From Methanofollis liminatans DSM 4140 (lineage in GTDB: Archaea > Halobacteriota > Methanomicrobia > Methanomicrobiales > Methanofollaceae), in contig NZ_CM001555.1 of assembly GCF_000275865.1 (NCBI RefSeq), positions 2,134,967 to 2,198,966 of the forward strand: a stretch of 64,000 nt of DNA, written 5' to 3'. Below the pieces are notes generated by a model, which did no database searches, was not told where the DNA came from, and worked only from the letters and a program-made list of their open reading frames with translations. This document shows positions 35,354-43,819 of the stretch, in pieces (position 1 is the first letter of the stretch; the number at the start of each line of letters is the position of its first letter). The position numbers and the translations under genes are program-made.

Positions 35354-36853
35354 ATGCCTTTTACCGAATCGGAATATACCAGACTCCTGTATCGGCGCCA
35401 GTTTATCCTCGGACCCCGTTTCGTGGAGAGACACGATACCTGGAAGAGGCATGCCGTCGCCGACGGCCTCTGCATAACGGCCCACCCCGACCTGCCGGTC
35501 ACGGTGGCAGAGAACGGGGGCCGGAAACTTCTCCTCCTCGGATACCTGCTCGATCCCTATCACCCTGATCAGGATGACGCCGCCATTCTGCAGGGTATCC
35601 TGGAGGAGATCGTCCGGCCGACCGACATCTTCCAGGGCACCGCGACGCTCGGCGGGAGATGGGCCCTCATCTATGCCGATCCTGACAAGACCTGGCTTCT
35701 GAACGATCCGATGGGGCTCAGGCAGGTCGTCCATACGACCGACGCCCTCCCCGACCTCTGGTGCGCCTCCCAGCCCGGCACGATTGCCGAAGAACTGGGC
35801 CTGGACCCTGACCCCGAGGTGATGGAGCGACTTGTCGGGGCACCTGAATACGGCGAGGCCCTCGAATACTGGTGGCCGGGCGATCTCTCGCCCTACAGCG
35901 GCATAAAACACCTGCTGCCGAACCGGTATCTTGACCTGAAGGGGCGCAGCGTGCACCGGTTCTGGCCTGACCGCCGGCCGGAGAGGATCGTTGCGGACGA
36001 ATGCACCATGAAATGCGCGAATGTCCTTGTGGGCATGATCGAGAGCGCCTCGAAACGGTTCGACCTCGCGCACACCGTCACCGCAGGCTGGGACTCAAGG
36101 ACCATCCTGAGCGCCTGCAGGGGAGTCAGCCAGAATATCTTCTATTTCACGATGATCTATTACAACAAAACGCTAAAAACGCCCGACATCTCCATTGCCA
36201 GAAACCTGATCACCGGGCTCGGGCTGGAGCACCACCTGATCGCCTGCCCTGAGTCCATGGGCCCCGATTTTGCTGAGATCTACAGGAGAAACGTCCCGGG
36301 GGCGCACGAAGGCTGGGGAGCGATCGCCCGCGGGATGTACGATCACTACCCGCAGGAGAAGGTCTGCATCAAGGGCAACGGCAGCGGATTTCTCAAATGC
36401 CCGTACAGGCGCGCCTGGGATCAGGAGTGCACCGCGGAACTGCTCGCGGACCTGGGAGACCTCGGACCGATGAAGAGCAACAAAATGACGATCGAGCACT
36501 TCGACCGCTGGCTTTCTGAGGCAAAGGATGCATCTGCCCGTTCAGGGGTTCATATACTCGATCTCTTCTTTCAGGAGCAGCGGATGGCGCGGTGGCAGGG
36601 GGCCGGGCAGCTGGAGTGGGACATCGTCCAGGAGGTGCTCGTCCCCTGGAACTCCAGGGAGTTGATCGCCGCCGGGTTCTCGGTGGAGGGGCGGTGCCGG
36701 GGATCGCGGCACCCGCTGATCGAGCATGGGATCATCAGGATGCTCTGGCCCGAACTCCTCGCCCAACCGATCAACCCGCCGCCCGGGATCAAAGGGGCTG
36801 TTGCGGCCCCCCTCTGGCGGGCCGGGCTCTGGCCTTTCGACCGGGACTTCTGA
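35354..36853 (+). CDS. Asparagine synthase-like protein without an intact amidotransferase site
   Basis: A 499-residue protein. The N-terminal ~190 residues resemble a degenerate Ntn glutaminase domain (TATLGGRWALIYADPD, LLNDPMGLRQVVH) but there is no Cys at position 2, so it cannot act as a standard class II glutaminase. The C-terminal half resembles the asparagine synthase ATP-pyrophosphatase domain, with TAGWDSRTILSAC where SGGxDS is usual. Such proteins modify peptides or sugars, or make amides with ammonia. ATG 35354 is taken as the start. It is near PAS and kinase genes, so a function in signalling or surface modification is conceivable; nothing more is certain. Confidence 0.72.
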   Translation: MPFTESEYTRLLYRRQFILGPRFVERHDTWKRHAVADGLCITAHPDLPVTVAENGGRKLLLLGYLLDPYHPDQDDAAILQGILEEIVRPTDIFQGTATLGGRWALIYADPDKTWLLNDPMGLRQVVHTTDALPDLWCASQPGTIAEELGLDPDPEVMERLVGAPEYGEALEYWWPGDLSPYSGIKHLLPNRYLDLKGRSVHRFWPDRRPERIVADECTMKCANVLVGMIESASKRFDLAHTVTAGWDSRTILSACRGVSQNIFYFTMIYYNKTLKTPDISIARNLITGLGLEHHLIACPESMGPDFAEIYRRNVPGAHEGWGAIARGMYDHYPQEKVCIKGNGSGFLKCPYRRAWDQECTAELLADLGDLGPMKSNKMTIEHFDRWLSEAKDASARSGVHILDLFFQEQRMARWQGAGQLEWDIVQEVLVPWNSRELIAAGFSVEGRCRGSRHPLIEHGIIRMLWPELLAQPINPPPGIKGAVAAPLWRAGLWPFDRDF

Positions 36854-36978
36854 GCCCCGGGGCCGGAAGCCTGCGGCGGCACAGGACCTGGCGCGGCCAC
36901 GCCTGACAGAGAGATCCGCACGCACATTGCGATACTATTAGGTGCCTGGACGGAGACCTATCAGCCAGAGGAAGGCGA

Positions 36979-38481
36979 TTGAAGATAAACGACGTCGGCG
37001 AGGCTCTGGAGTCGGTGTGTCTCCCCCTGATGGTGCTGGGCCGGGAAGGACGCCTCGTCCAGACGAACGCCAGTTTCAGGGCTGCATTTTGCAGGGGTTC
37101 CGATCCCGGCGCCTGCCGTCTCGGAGAGATCGGAGGCGGAATTCTTTCAGATCAGGCGATCGCAGAATTTATCGACGATATTCGCGCTCGCGGCTCAGCT
37201 CTGAGCCGCATCACCACCGGAAACCAGACCTTCGAGGCATGGGGAAGCCTGCTGAGCGGGGGAGATGAGGAAAGGCTGCTGATAGCCCTTTCGAACGTCA
37301 GCGAACGCCCGTCTGAAGAGGATCGCGCCGAGCGGCTCAACCGTCAGCTCGGGATCGTCCTCGACATCCTCAGGTCGACCACATCTTCCTCATCCCTCCA
37401 CGACACCCTGACGGCGGTCGTACAAAAGACGGTGGAACTGCTGGACTTCGACGCAGGGGCCATCTATCTCTCAGACAAAAAAAGAGTTTCCGCCAACCTC
37501 AGGGCCAGATATGGCCTGTATACCCTGTACTTCCCGGAATCCGTCGATCTGGCGATAGCGGCCCCGGAGATGCTGGCGGTCTTTCATCAGGGACGCCCCG
37601 ACTACAGCGAGGCTTATCTCGAGGTCGCCCACGAAGAGGGAGAACTCGGCGTCTATTCCCGCGCCATCGTCCCGGTCAGCGTTCCCGACGGCACGGTCCT
37701 CGGCGCCCTCGCCATCGCAAGCTCTGACTTCCACTGCTTCACCCCGATCGAGCAGGAGAGCCTCGAAACGATCGGCCGCGAGGTCGGCGGCGTCATCCAC
37801 AAGGCCGCCCTTGCCGAGGAACTCGCCGCTGCAAAGGCCGAAGCCGAGTTCTACCTCGACGTGATGATCCACGACATCAACAATGCAAACAACGTGGCAA
37901 TGGGATATCTCGACCTCCTCAGGGAAGAGATCTCAGGAGAACAGCGCACCTTCGCCGACCGGTGCCTGCAGGGGATCAGGCAGAGCAGCGGGATCATCGA
38001 GGAGGTGAGGATCCTCAGGACATGCAGGGGCGGGGGGCCCACCCTGATCCCGGTCTCGCTGGACCGGGTGATCGCGACGGCGATCGCACAGATGCCCGGT
38101 GTTGCGATCGCCTACGACGGGACCGACGCCACCGTGCTCGCCGACGATCTCCTCGGCCAGGTCTTCGTCAACCTCATCGGAAACAGCGTCAAGTTCGGCG
38201 GCCCCGACGTCTCGATCACGGTCTCGGTCAGAGACGAGGACGAGGCGGTCGGCATCTGCATCGCCGATAACGGCCCAGGGGTCCCGGATCACCAGAAAGA
38301 AAAAGTATTCGAGCGCTTTTTCCGGAGCGATCCCTCGAAGCCCGGGCGGGGCATGGGCCTCTTCATCGCCGCCATGCTGGCAAAGCGCTACGGCGGGGCG
38401 ATCCGGGTGGGAGACCGGGTACCGGGTCGGTCAGAAGAGGGCGCCGCATTTTGTTTCACCCTGAAAAAGGTCGTTCCCTGA
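36979..38481 (+). CDS. Sensor histidine kinase with PAS-like and GAF domains
   Basis: A 500-residue soluble kinase: a PAS-like N-terminus (ALESVCLPLMVLGREGRLVQT), a GAF domain (~125-285, SLHDTLTAVVQKTVELLDFDAGAIYL), a coiled linker, then an H-box (DVMIHDINNANN, His near 298). The ATPase domain has the N-box (FVNLIGNSVKFGG), G1 (DNGPGVPDH) and G2 (GRGMGLFIAA). There are no membrane helices and no receiver domain. The start is TTG 36979 with AGAGGAAGG in position; no better start exists. It converges with a STAS gene 1 base away. Confidence 0.88.
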   Translation: MKINDVGEALESVCLPLMVLGREGRLVQTNASFRAAFCRGSDPGACRLGEIGGGILSDQAIAEFIDDIRARGSALSRITTGNQTFEAWGSLLSGGDEERLLIALSNVSERPSEEDRAERLNRQLGIVLDILRSTTSSSSLHDTLTAVVQKTVELLDFDAGAIYLSDKKRVSANLRARYGLYTLYFPESVDLAIAAPEMLAVFHQGRPDYSEAYLEVAHEEGELGVYSRAIVPVSVPDGTVLGALAIASSDFHCFTPIEQESLETIGREVGGVIHKAALAEELAAAKAEAEFYLDVMIHDINNANNVAMGYLDLLREEISGEQRTFADRCLQGIRQSSGIIEEVRILRTCRGGGPTLIPVSLDRVIATAIAQMPGVAIAYDGTDATVLADDLLGQVFVNLIGNSVKFGGPDVSITVSVRDEDEAVGICIADNGPGVPDHQKEKVFERFFRSDPSKPGRGMGLFIAAMLAKRYGGAIRVGDRVPGRSEEGAAFCFTLKKVVP

Positions 38482-38482
38482 T

Positions 38483-38839
38483 TCATGCTTTTTCTGCTGC
38501 GGCAAGCGCTTCGTCGACGCTCTCGTAGATGGGAATGATCCGGTCGAAGCCGGCGATCGCAAAGACCTCCATCACGTGCGGGGTCGGGCGGGCGATCAGC
38601 ACCTCCCCTCCGGCCTTGCGCATCTGCTTGAGCGCCACAAGAAACACCCGCAGGCCGGAGGAGCTGGTATAGGCGAGATCCGAGAGGTCAAGGATGATCG
38701 CATGTTTTCCCTGCGAGATGCTCTGCTCAAGAGCGAGAGACGCCGCCGCCGACGAGGTGGCATCGAGTCTCCCCACGATGGAGATGACGGAGGTATCCCC
38801 TGCAGGGCGTTCTGTGATCGCCACACGTTGATCTTCCAT
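38483..38839 (-). CDS. STAS-domain protein (anti-sigma-factor-antagonist type)
   Basis: 118 residues, one STAS domain. The conserved helix after the third strand, DLSDLAYTSSSGLRVFLVAL, contains the Ser cluster whose serine is phosphorylated in SpoIIAA-like proteins. The remaining fold (SVISIVGRLDATSS, GGEVLIARP) is complete. Archaea lack bacterial sigma factors, so it must act on another partner. The neighbouring histidine-kinase ATPase is the obvious but unproven candidate, although it lies on the other strand. Confidence 0.88.
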   Translation of the reverse strand: MEDQRVAITERPAGDTSVISIVGRLDATSSAAASLALEQSISQGKHAIILDLSDLAYTSSSGLRVFLVALKQMRKAGGEVLIARPTPHVMEVFAIAGFDRIIPIYESVDEALAAAEKA

Positions 38840-38874
38840 AAATGATAGAATTTCGTCCCGCCCGGGAAAATAGT

Positions 38875-39717
38875 TTATGGGAACAGTTCCTCTTCCTGGC
38901 CCGCACTGCGAAACGCCGGTGGCAGGGGCGAAAATCCCGGCCTGAACTTCCCGACCTCGATATACGCCGCCCTCCCGGGCAGAGAGGGCGGGGCCAGAAG
39001 GCGGATCTCCCCGCCCGCATCCCCGAGGATCACCCCGGCGGTGAGCAGCCAGCCGTCGCCGTCGCAGAGGCCGGCAAAATATCCTTCAGGACGGCCCGGG
39101 AAGACCCCGGCCCTGAGGACGCCGGGCAGAGAGAGGGGACGGGCGTCGGCCATCCAGCCCGCAAGCCGTTCCTCGCGGTACCGGCGCCGCGCCGCCTGCG
39201 AGCGCCGCCGCGCATGGGGCGATGCCGGGAGCCGGTGAATCGAGAGGCCGGTGCGGCAGGAAAAGAGGGAGAGCACCAGATCGATCTCCGCATCCCGCCC
39301 GACAGCGACGATGTGGTCAGGACAGAGCACCTCGATCGAACGGCGCTGGAACTCCCTGCCCCCTTCGCCCCTGATATACCCGCACGGGTCCACGAACACG
39401 GTGGCCGCCCCCGCGGCATATGCGGCGTCGAGGAGGAGGCGAAGACCTGAGAGCGTGGCGAGCGGGGCCATCGACGGCGTGAGGGCGCCGACGAACCGGA
39501 GACGCCTGCCGCCGCCGGGCAGGGCGAGCCCGAGGGTGCCGGGCGGCCCCAGCGTCGGCTGGCCGGCGTCGCCGTCGAGCAGGGCGGTGTCATCGCCGCC
39601 GCGGTCGGCAAGCCATCGGGCGAGGGTGGATTTTCCGCTGTTTCCAGCCCCGATCAGATAGACGGTGCCTGAGAGGACCGGAAGAAGCGCATCCCATGAA
39701 GGGTGGGGGACGATCAT
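38875..39717 (-). CDS. Polynucleotide 5'-hydroxyl kinase of the Clp1/Grc3 (NOL9) type
   Basis: A 280-residue P-loop kinase family member. Walker A is IGAGNSGKSTLARWL near residue 20; the Clp1/Grc3 hallmark LLDGDAGQPTLGPPGTLGLA follows; VFVDPCGYIRGEG is the Walker B/lid region. These kinases phosphorylate RNA or DNA 5'-OH ends and act in tRNA or rRNA processing. The C-terminal ~110 residues are a beta-rich domain. The start is taken at ATG 39717 (MIVPHPSWD); an upstream ATG at 39795 overlaps the divergent CBS gene and is rejected. Confidence 0.82.
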   Translation of the reverse strand: MIVPHPSWDALLPVLSGTVYLIGAGNSGKSTLARWLADRGGDDTALLDGDAGQPTLGPPGTLGLALPGGGRRLRFVGALTPSMAPLATLSGLRLLLDAAYAAGAATVFVDPCGYIRGEGGREFQRRSIEVLCPDHIVAVGRDAEIDLVLSLFSCRTGLSIHRLPASPHARRRSQAARRRYREERLAGWMADARPLSLPGVLRAGVFPGRPEGYFAGLCDGDGWLLTAGVILGDAGGEIRLLAPPSLPGRAAYIEVGKFRPGFSPLPPAFRSAGQEEELFP

Positions 39718-39788
39718 CAGAAAGTGGTAGGCGTGCGGTATCTTCAAATATCCTCTTTCCCACACATGGTCCATCGGAGGGGAGAAGT

Positions 39789-40211
39789 ATGGCACTGATT
39801 GAATGCTGCCAGGCGCCGGTGGTGAGCGTCCCGCCGGAGACGCCGGTCTATGATGTTGCAGGCATCATGGCAGAGCAGAATGTGGGAAGCGTCGTCGTAG
39901 TCGAGGATAAAAAGCCGGTGGGGATCGTCACCGACCGCGATATCACCGTCCGGGTCACCGCCGCAGGACGTGACCCGAAAGGGATTCCGGTGCGTGCGGT
40001 GATGACCGCCGACCTGCTCACGCTCCCGGACTCGACCGGGCTGTACGAGGCGCTCGAAGCGATCCGGAAGAAAGGGGTGCGAAGGGTGCCGGTGACGGAC
40101 GAAGGGGGTTCCCTGGTCGGGATCATCACGGTCGACGACGTCATCCGCCTGCTTGCGGTGGAGATGGAGCGGATCGCCGCCGTGATCAAGAGCGGAAGCC
40201 CCACTATCTAA
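39789..40211 (+). CDS. CBS-domain pair protein
   Basis: A 140-residue protein formed by two CBS motifs (CCQAPVVSVPPETPVYDVAG and VMTADLLTLPDSTGLYEALE), each ending in the VGIVTDRDI/VGIITVDDV strand-turn. CBS pairs bind AMP, ATP or SAM and act as energy sensors. There is no fused effector. GGAGGGGAGAAG lies before ATG 39789. The gene is divergent from the Clp1-like gene. Confidence 0.92.
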   Translation: MALIECCQAPVVSVPPETPVYDVAGIMAEQNVGSVVVVEDKKPVGIVTDRDITVRVTAAGRDPKGIPVRAVMTADLLTLPDSTGLYEALEAIRKKGVRRVPVTDEGGSLVGIITVDDVIRLLAVEMERIAAVIKSGSPTI

Positions 40212-40245
40212 ACCGGAACTCTTTTTTGCGGTTCGACGGCAGAGG

Positions 40246-40734
40246 TTACGGCCGCCTGTACATCGCGAAGGTCTCGCCATATGCCGTGGCATGCCCCTGC
40301 ATCGCCGCCACGAGATCATGCTGCCCCGAGCACGGCGGGAGCGCCAGGGGGGCGTCCAGGGCGTAAATCCTGAAATAGTAGCGGTGCGTTTCGCCCGGCG
40401 GCGGGCAGGGTCCACGGTAACCGATCTCCCCGTAGCCGTTCGTCCCCTGCACCATCCTGACCGGGACGTCGGTCTCGGGCTCGGGCGGGACGCCTTCGGG
40501 GATCAGGGCGCGGCCGTCCGAATACCTGAGGGGGTCGATATTCCACGCGAGCCATGGGGAGAACGAGCACCCCTCCTCATAGGGGTTGTGCACGATCAGG
40601 GCGACGCAGGGTGCCCTGAGATCCTCGACGATCAGGCGGGGCGAGAGGTTCTCGCCGTCGCAGGTGTGCCTTGTAGGAAACTCGATGAAGTCGAGCCTGA
40701 CACCAATCTTTTGAATCCGCCGCTCCATGTCCAT
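40246..40734 (-). CDS. YbhB/YbcL-type PEBP (Raf kinase inhibitor-like) protein
   Basis: A 162-residue phosphatidylethanolamine-binding-protein fold. The family motifs DGENLSPRL, NPYEEGCSFSPWLAWNID and GYRGPCPPPGETHRYYF are all present, lining the anion-binding pocket. Prokaryotic members have no settled function. The start is ATG 40734 (MDMERRIQKIG); ATG 40728 is equally possible. Longer frames extend into the RNase HI promoter and are rejected. Confidence 0.9.
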   Translation of the reverse strand: MDMERRIQKIGVRLDFIEFPTRHTCDGENLSPRLIVEDLRAPCVALIVHNPYEEGCSFSPWLAWNIDPLRYSDGRALIPEGVPPEPETDVPVRMVQGTNGYGEIGYRGPCPPPGETHRYYFRIYALDAPLALPPCSGQHDLVAAMQGHATAYGETFAMYRRP

Positions 40735-40822
40735 ATGCCCCGGTTCGGCCTTCCCGACATATAGAAGTATGGTTAACCCAACGCATATCTGCCCTGCCTT
40801 CCTGTAATGTACAGGAGTCATC

Positions 40823-41245
40823 ATGCCGGAGACCCAGGACCTTGAGATCTACACCGACGGGGCATCCCGCGGCAACCCCGGCCATGCCGCCTATGCCTTC
40901 ATCTTCGTCAGGGACGGGCGGGCGGTTCTCGAACGGTCCGGGTACATCGGGATCGCCACGAACAACACGGCGGAGTACCGGGCGATCATCGCCGCCCTCG
41001 CCGAGGCGGCGAAAGATACAGACGGACCGGTGCGGGTGTACTCGGACAGCGAGCTCGTCATCCGCCAGATCACCGGCGCCTATCGCGTGAACAAGGAGCA
41101 CCTGCGCGACCTGAAGGACGAGGTGCTCCGCCTTGCCGGGCGGTTCTCGTCCGTGACCTTCGCATCGGTCAGAAGGACCGAGCCCTGGATCGGGCGCGCC
41201 GACGAGCTCTGCAACCGGGAACTCGACAGCCGGAGGGGCCGCTGA
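40823..41245 (+). CDS. rnhA: Ribonuclease HI
   Basis: A 140-residue type 1 RNase H that cleaves RNA in RNA-DNA hybrids. The catalytic carboxylates are in place: Asp in IYTDGASRGNPG, Glu in NNTAEYRAII, Asp in VYSDSELVIRQI, and a final Asp in GRADELCNREL. The basic protrusion loop is short, as in archaeal and RnhA-like forms. ATG 40823. Its stop overlaps the next ATG by one base (TGATG). Confidence 0.96.
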   Translation: MPETQDLEIYTDGASRGNPGHAAYAFIFVRDGRAVLERSGYIGIATNNTAEYRAIIAALAEAAKDTDGPVRVYSDSELVIRQITGAYRVNKEHLRDLKDEVLRLAGRFSSVTFASVRRTEPWIGRADELCNRELDSRRGR

Positions 41246-41517
41246 TGGCCGCCGGCGAGGGCGTGCCGGTGATCTCGGCCTCGGAGATCGCCGAATACTC
41301 CTACTGCGCCGCATCCTGGCACTTCGAACGCAACGGCCGGTCCACCACCTCTCCGTCGATCGAGCGCGGGAACCTCAAGCACGCCGAGGTGGGGCGCACC
41401 CTCACCACGGTCGAGCAGGAGCGGCAGATCTTCTGGCTGCTGACGATCCTGGGCTACGGTCTCCTCGCCCTTGCCCTGATCATCCTTCTCTGGGGGTTGA
41501 TGCGATCGACTATTTAG
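41245..41517 (+). CDS. N-terminal part of a split Cas4-like protein with a membrane helix
   Basis: Ninety residues. VISASEIAEYSYCAASWHFE matches the start of Cas4/RecB-type nucleases, including the first iron-sulfur Cys (residue 21). A membrane helix follows (WLLTILGYGLLALALIILLWG), and the frame then ends in TAG after LMRSTI. The next frame carries the rest of the nuclease. A -1 shift at the G5 run TGGGGGTTG (41491-41499) would join them into one protein of about 267 residues. The two may be a frameshifted gene, a slippage product or separate subunits. Confidence 0.7.
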   Translation: MAAGEGVPVISASEIAEYSYCAASWHFERNGRSTTSPSIERGNLKHAEVGRTLTTVEQERQIFWLLTILGYGLLALALIILLWGLMRSTI

Positions 41518-41540
41518 ACGGCGTCCTGGTCCTCCTGCTC

Positions 41541-42047
41541 ATGGCGGCTGTCGTGCTCATCTTTGCGATCCGGCGGCACTACGCCGCGCAGCAGGTGCGG
41601 GACGAGTATGGCATCCCGGAGGGCGAACTGGTCTATGCCGACCTCGGCGAACCCGGCGATGCACTCTTCTCGGAAAACTACCGGATCTCGGGAAAGCCCG
41701 ACTACGTATTGCGGGACGAGATGACCGGGGCCCATATCCCGGTCGAGGTGAAGAGCGGGCGGGCTAAAAAGCCCTACTGGAACCACATCCTCCAGCTCGG
41801 CGCCTACTGCCTCCTGGTCGAGGAGCGCTACGGCACCCGCGTCCCGTACGGGATCCTGGTCTACGGCGACGGGCAGCAGCACCGGATCGAGTTCACCGAC
41901 GTCATCCGCTCGCAGGTGCTCTCAACGGTGGACGAGATGCGCCGGTGCCTCCAGAGCGGGGCGGTCAGGCGCAACCACAATGCACCGGTCAGGTGCGCGA
42001 ACTGCGCCTACCGGGCCGAGTGCCGATTCTCTCTTGAAGGAGACTGA
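41541..42047 (+). CDS. C-terminal Cas4-like PD-(D/E)XK nuclease part
   Basis: 168 residues from ATG 41541. The catalytic core is intact: GKPDYVL (Asp), IPVEVKSGRA (Glu-x-Lys) and QLGAYCLLVEERYG (QxxxY). The C-terminal RCANCAYRAEC gives CX2CX5C, the three remaining cysteines of a Cas4-type 4Fe-4S site. The fourth Cys is on the preceding frame. The first residues (MAAVVLIFAIRRHY) are half of a membrane helix whose other half (AIDYLDGVLVLLL) lies in-frame upstream of the ATG. This supports translation from the preceding gene by frameshift. No CRISPR array or other cas gene is in the window. Confidence 0.8.
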   Translation: MAAVVLIFAIRRHYAAQQVRDEYGIPEGELVYADLGEPGDALFSENYRISGKPDYVLRDEMTGAHIPVEVKSGRAKKPYWNHILQLGAYCLLVEERYGTRVPYGILVYGDGQQHRIEFTDVIRSQVLSTVDEMRRCLQSGAVRRNHNAPVRCANCAYRAECRFSLEGD

Positions 42048-42050
42048 AGC

Positions 42051-42500
42051 ATGATGGAACTTGTGCAGATCGGGGTGATCAGGTCCCCATATAAACGTCA
42101 GGGCGACGCACCCAGGCAGGGACGCCTTGCCGACACCGAGAGCGAGATCGAGGTCTTCCCCGAATACACCGCCGGCCTTGCCGACGTGGAGCGGTGCAGC
42201 CACCTCATCGTCCTCTACTGGCTCGACCGGGCCGACCGGACGATGCTGCACGCCACCCCGCCGGGCCAGACCGTCGCACGCGGTGTCTTTTCGACCCGCT
42301 CGCCGAACCGCCCCAACCCGGTCGGCTTCGGAGTGGTCGACCTCGTCGCCGTCGAAGGAGGGACGCTCCGGGTGCGGGGCCTCGACGCCCTCGACGGCAC
42401 GCCGCTCATCGACATCAAACCCTATTCTTCAGAGGTCGATGCGATCATGGATGTGACGGTCGGCTGGATGAAGAATATGAAGGACAGGCCAGACATCTGA
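42051..42500 (+). CDS. trmO: TrmO-type tRNA t6A37 methyltransferase
   Basis: A 149-residue protein of the TrmO/YaeB (TsaA) family, which N6-methylates threonylcarbamoyl-adenosine 37 in tRNA. The family signatures IGVIRSPYK and GVFSTRSPNRPNPVGFG are complete, together with LDGTPLIDIKPYSSEVD. ATG 42051 or 42054. It follows the Cas4-like gene by 3 bases, at the end of the rnhA-led unit. Confidence 0.9.
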   Translation: MMELVQIGVIRSPYKRQGDAPRQGRLADTESEIEVFPEYTAGLADVERCSHLIVLYWLDRADRTMLHATPPGQTVARGVFSTRSPNRPNPVGFGVVDLVAVEGGTLRVRGLDALDGTPLIDIKPYSSEVDAIMDVTVGWMKNMKDRPDI

Positions 42501-42582
42501 TCGGGCGACCGTATCATCCCGGATTCGGGGGCGCAGGATACTGCCTGAATATAAACATTTTAGGAGAACTGCAAACAGATAC

Positions 42583-42592
42583 TTATAGACGT
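42583..42592 (+). promoter_or_regulatory. TATA-like box of the Mrp gene
   Basis: ACTTATAGAC at 42583-42592, about 36 bases before the ATG at 42623. An alternative, GAATATAAAC, lies at about 42548. AGGAG at 42612-42616 is the ribosome site. Confidence 0.4.
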
Positions 42593-42622
42593 GTTGAGAG
42601 CACACGAAATCAGGAGATAATT

Positions 42623-43501
42623 ATGGCACAATCCAGAGAAACGGAGGAGCAGTGCAACGGCAACTGCTCAACCTGCCCGAGCGCCCAGAAAGAAGGGTGC
42701 GACTCGCCGCAGAAAGGCCTCCCGCCGAAGGCGAAGATCGACGTCAAGCACGTGATCCTGGTCCTCTCGGGCAAGGGCGGCGTGGGCAAGACGACCGTCT
42801 CGGTGAACCTCGCCTCTGCCCTCGCGAACCACGGCAAGACGGTCGGCCTCCTCGACCTCGATATCCACGGTCCCAACGTCCCGAAGATGGTCGGCGCCGA
42901 AGGACAGAAGCTGATGGTGATGGGAAACAAGATCGAGCCCATCCGTGTCACCGGCACCCTCTCAGTCGTCTCGATGGAGTTTCTCCTCCCGGACGCCGAC
43001 ACCCCGGTGATCTGGCGCGGGCCGATGAAGATGTCGGCGATCAAGCAGTTCCTCGAGGACGTGAACTGGGGTCCGCTCGACTACCTGGTCGTCGACCTCC
43101 CGCCGGGCACCGGCGACGAGGCCCTCACCATCGTCCAGCTCGCACCCAACATCAGGGGCGCAGTGATCGTCACCACGCCGCAGGAGGTCTCGACGATGGA
43201 CTCGAAGAAGGCGGCAAAATTCGTCGAGAAACTCGACCTCCCGGTCATCGGGATCATCGAGAACATGAGCGGCCTCATCTGCCCTGACTGCGGGAAAGAG
43301 ATCGAGATCTTCGGCAAGGGCGGCGGCAAGAAGGCGGCCGAGGAACTCGGCGTCCCGTTCCTCGGGGCGATCCCGATCGACCCCGAGATGCGGAAGGCCG
43401 GCGACGAGGGCAGACCGTTCATCAACAGGCACGCCGATTCCCCCTCCTGGAAGGCGATCGACGCCGTCATGGAGAACCTGGTCAGGATTGTCGAGGGCTG
43501 A
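42623..43501 (+). CDS. Mrp/NBP35-type iron-sulfur carrier ATPase
   Basis: A 292-residue P-loop protein that holds and delivers Fe-S clusters. The N-terminal cluster CNGNCSTCPSAQKEGC is like Nbp35; the deviant Walker A is SGKGGVGKTTVSVNL; LLDLDIHGPNVPKMVG is the family hallmark; CPDCG near residue 220 is the bridging CxxC at the dimer interface. It starts at ATG 42623 with AGGAG. Methanogens depend heavily on Fe-S enzymes. The next gene begins directly after the stop. Confidence 0.95.
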   Translation: MAQSRETEEQCNGNCSTCPSAQKEGCDSPQKGLPPKAKIDVKHVILVLSGKGGVGKTTVSVNLASALANHGKTVGLLDLDIHGPNVPKMVGAEGQKLMVMGNKIEPIRVTGTLSVVSMEFLLPDADTPVIWRGPMKMSAIKQFLEDVNWGPLDYLVVDLPPGTGDEALTIVQLAPNIRGAVIVTTPQEVSTMDSKKAAKFVEKLDLPVIGIIENMSGLICPDCGKEIEIFGKGGGKKAAEELGVPFLGAIPIDPEMRKAGDEGRPFINRHADSPSWKAIDAVMENLVRIVEG

Positions 43502-43819
43502 ATGGATATTGTTCGGGTGCTCAGGGGAACAGGTGAACCCCTCCGTATCTATACGCCGATTGCTGATGTGATCGCCGACATATCCACCTTTCCCGATCTT
43601 ATCGAATCGATCTATGTCGAGGCGAACGGTCTCTCGGACGAAGAGGCCGACCGCCTCCATTTCGCCCTGATCCGCCTCCAGATCTACGCCGATGTCCACC
43701 GCTACGAGAATATGGAAACCTCGCAGCGGATGAAGTATGTCGCCCAGGTGCTGGAAAAACTCATTTTCGGTTCCCTGATGCTGGAAGGCGGGGAACCCGG
43801 CGCAATCAGCGCGGAATAA
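43502..43819 (+). CDS. Conserved helical protein of unknown function, coupled to mrp
   Basis: 105 residues, mainly helical and acidic, with no Cys or membrane segment: DVIADISTFPDLIESIYVEA, then DEEADRLHFALIRLQIYADV. ATG directly follows the Mrp stop (TGAATGG), so it is co-translated and may assist the carrier. I do not recognise the family. Confidence 0.7.
   Translation: MDIVRVLRGTGEPLRIYTPIADVIADISTFPDLIESIYVEANGLSDEEADRLHFALIRLQIYADVHRYENMETSQRMKYVAQVLEKLIFGSLMLEGGEPGAISAE

Noticed and set aside
41245-42047. CRISPR-Cas locus around the Cas4-like genes
   Set aside because: No repeat-spacer array and no cas1, cas2 or effector genes in the window; Cas4-like nucleases also occur outside CRISPR systems.
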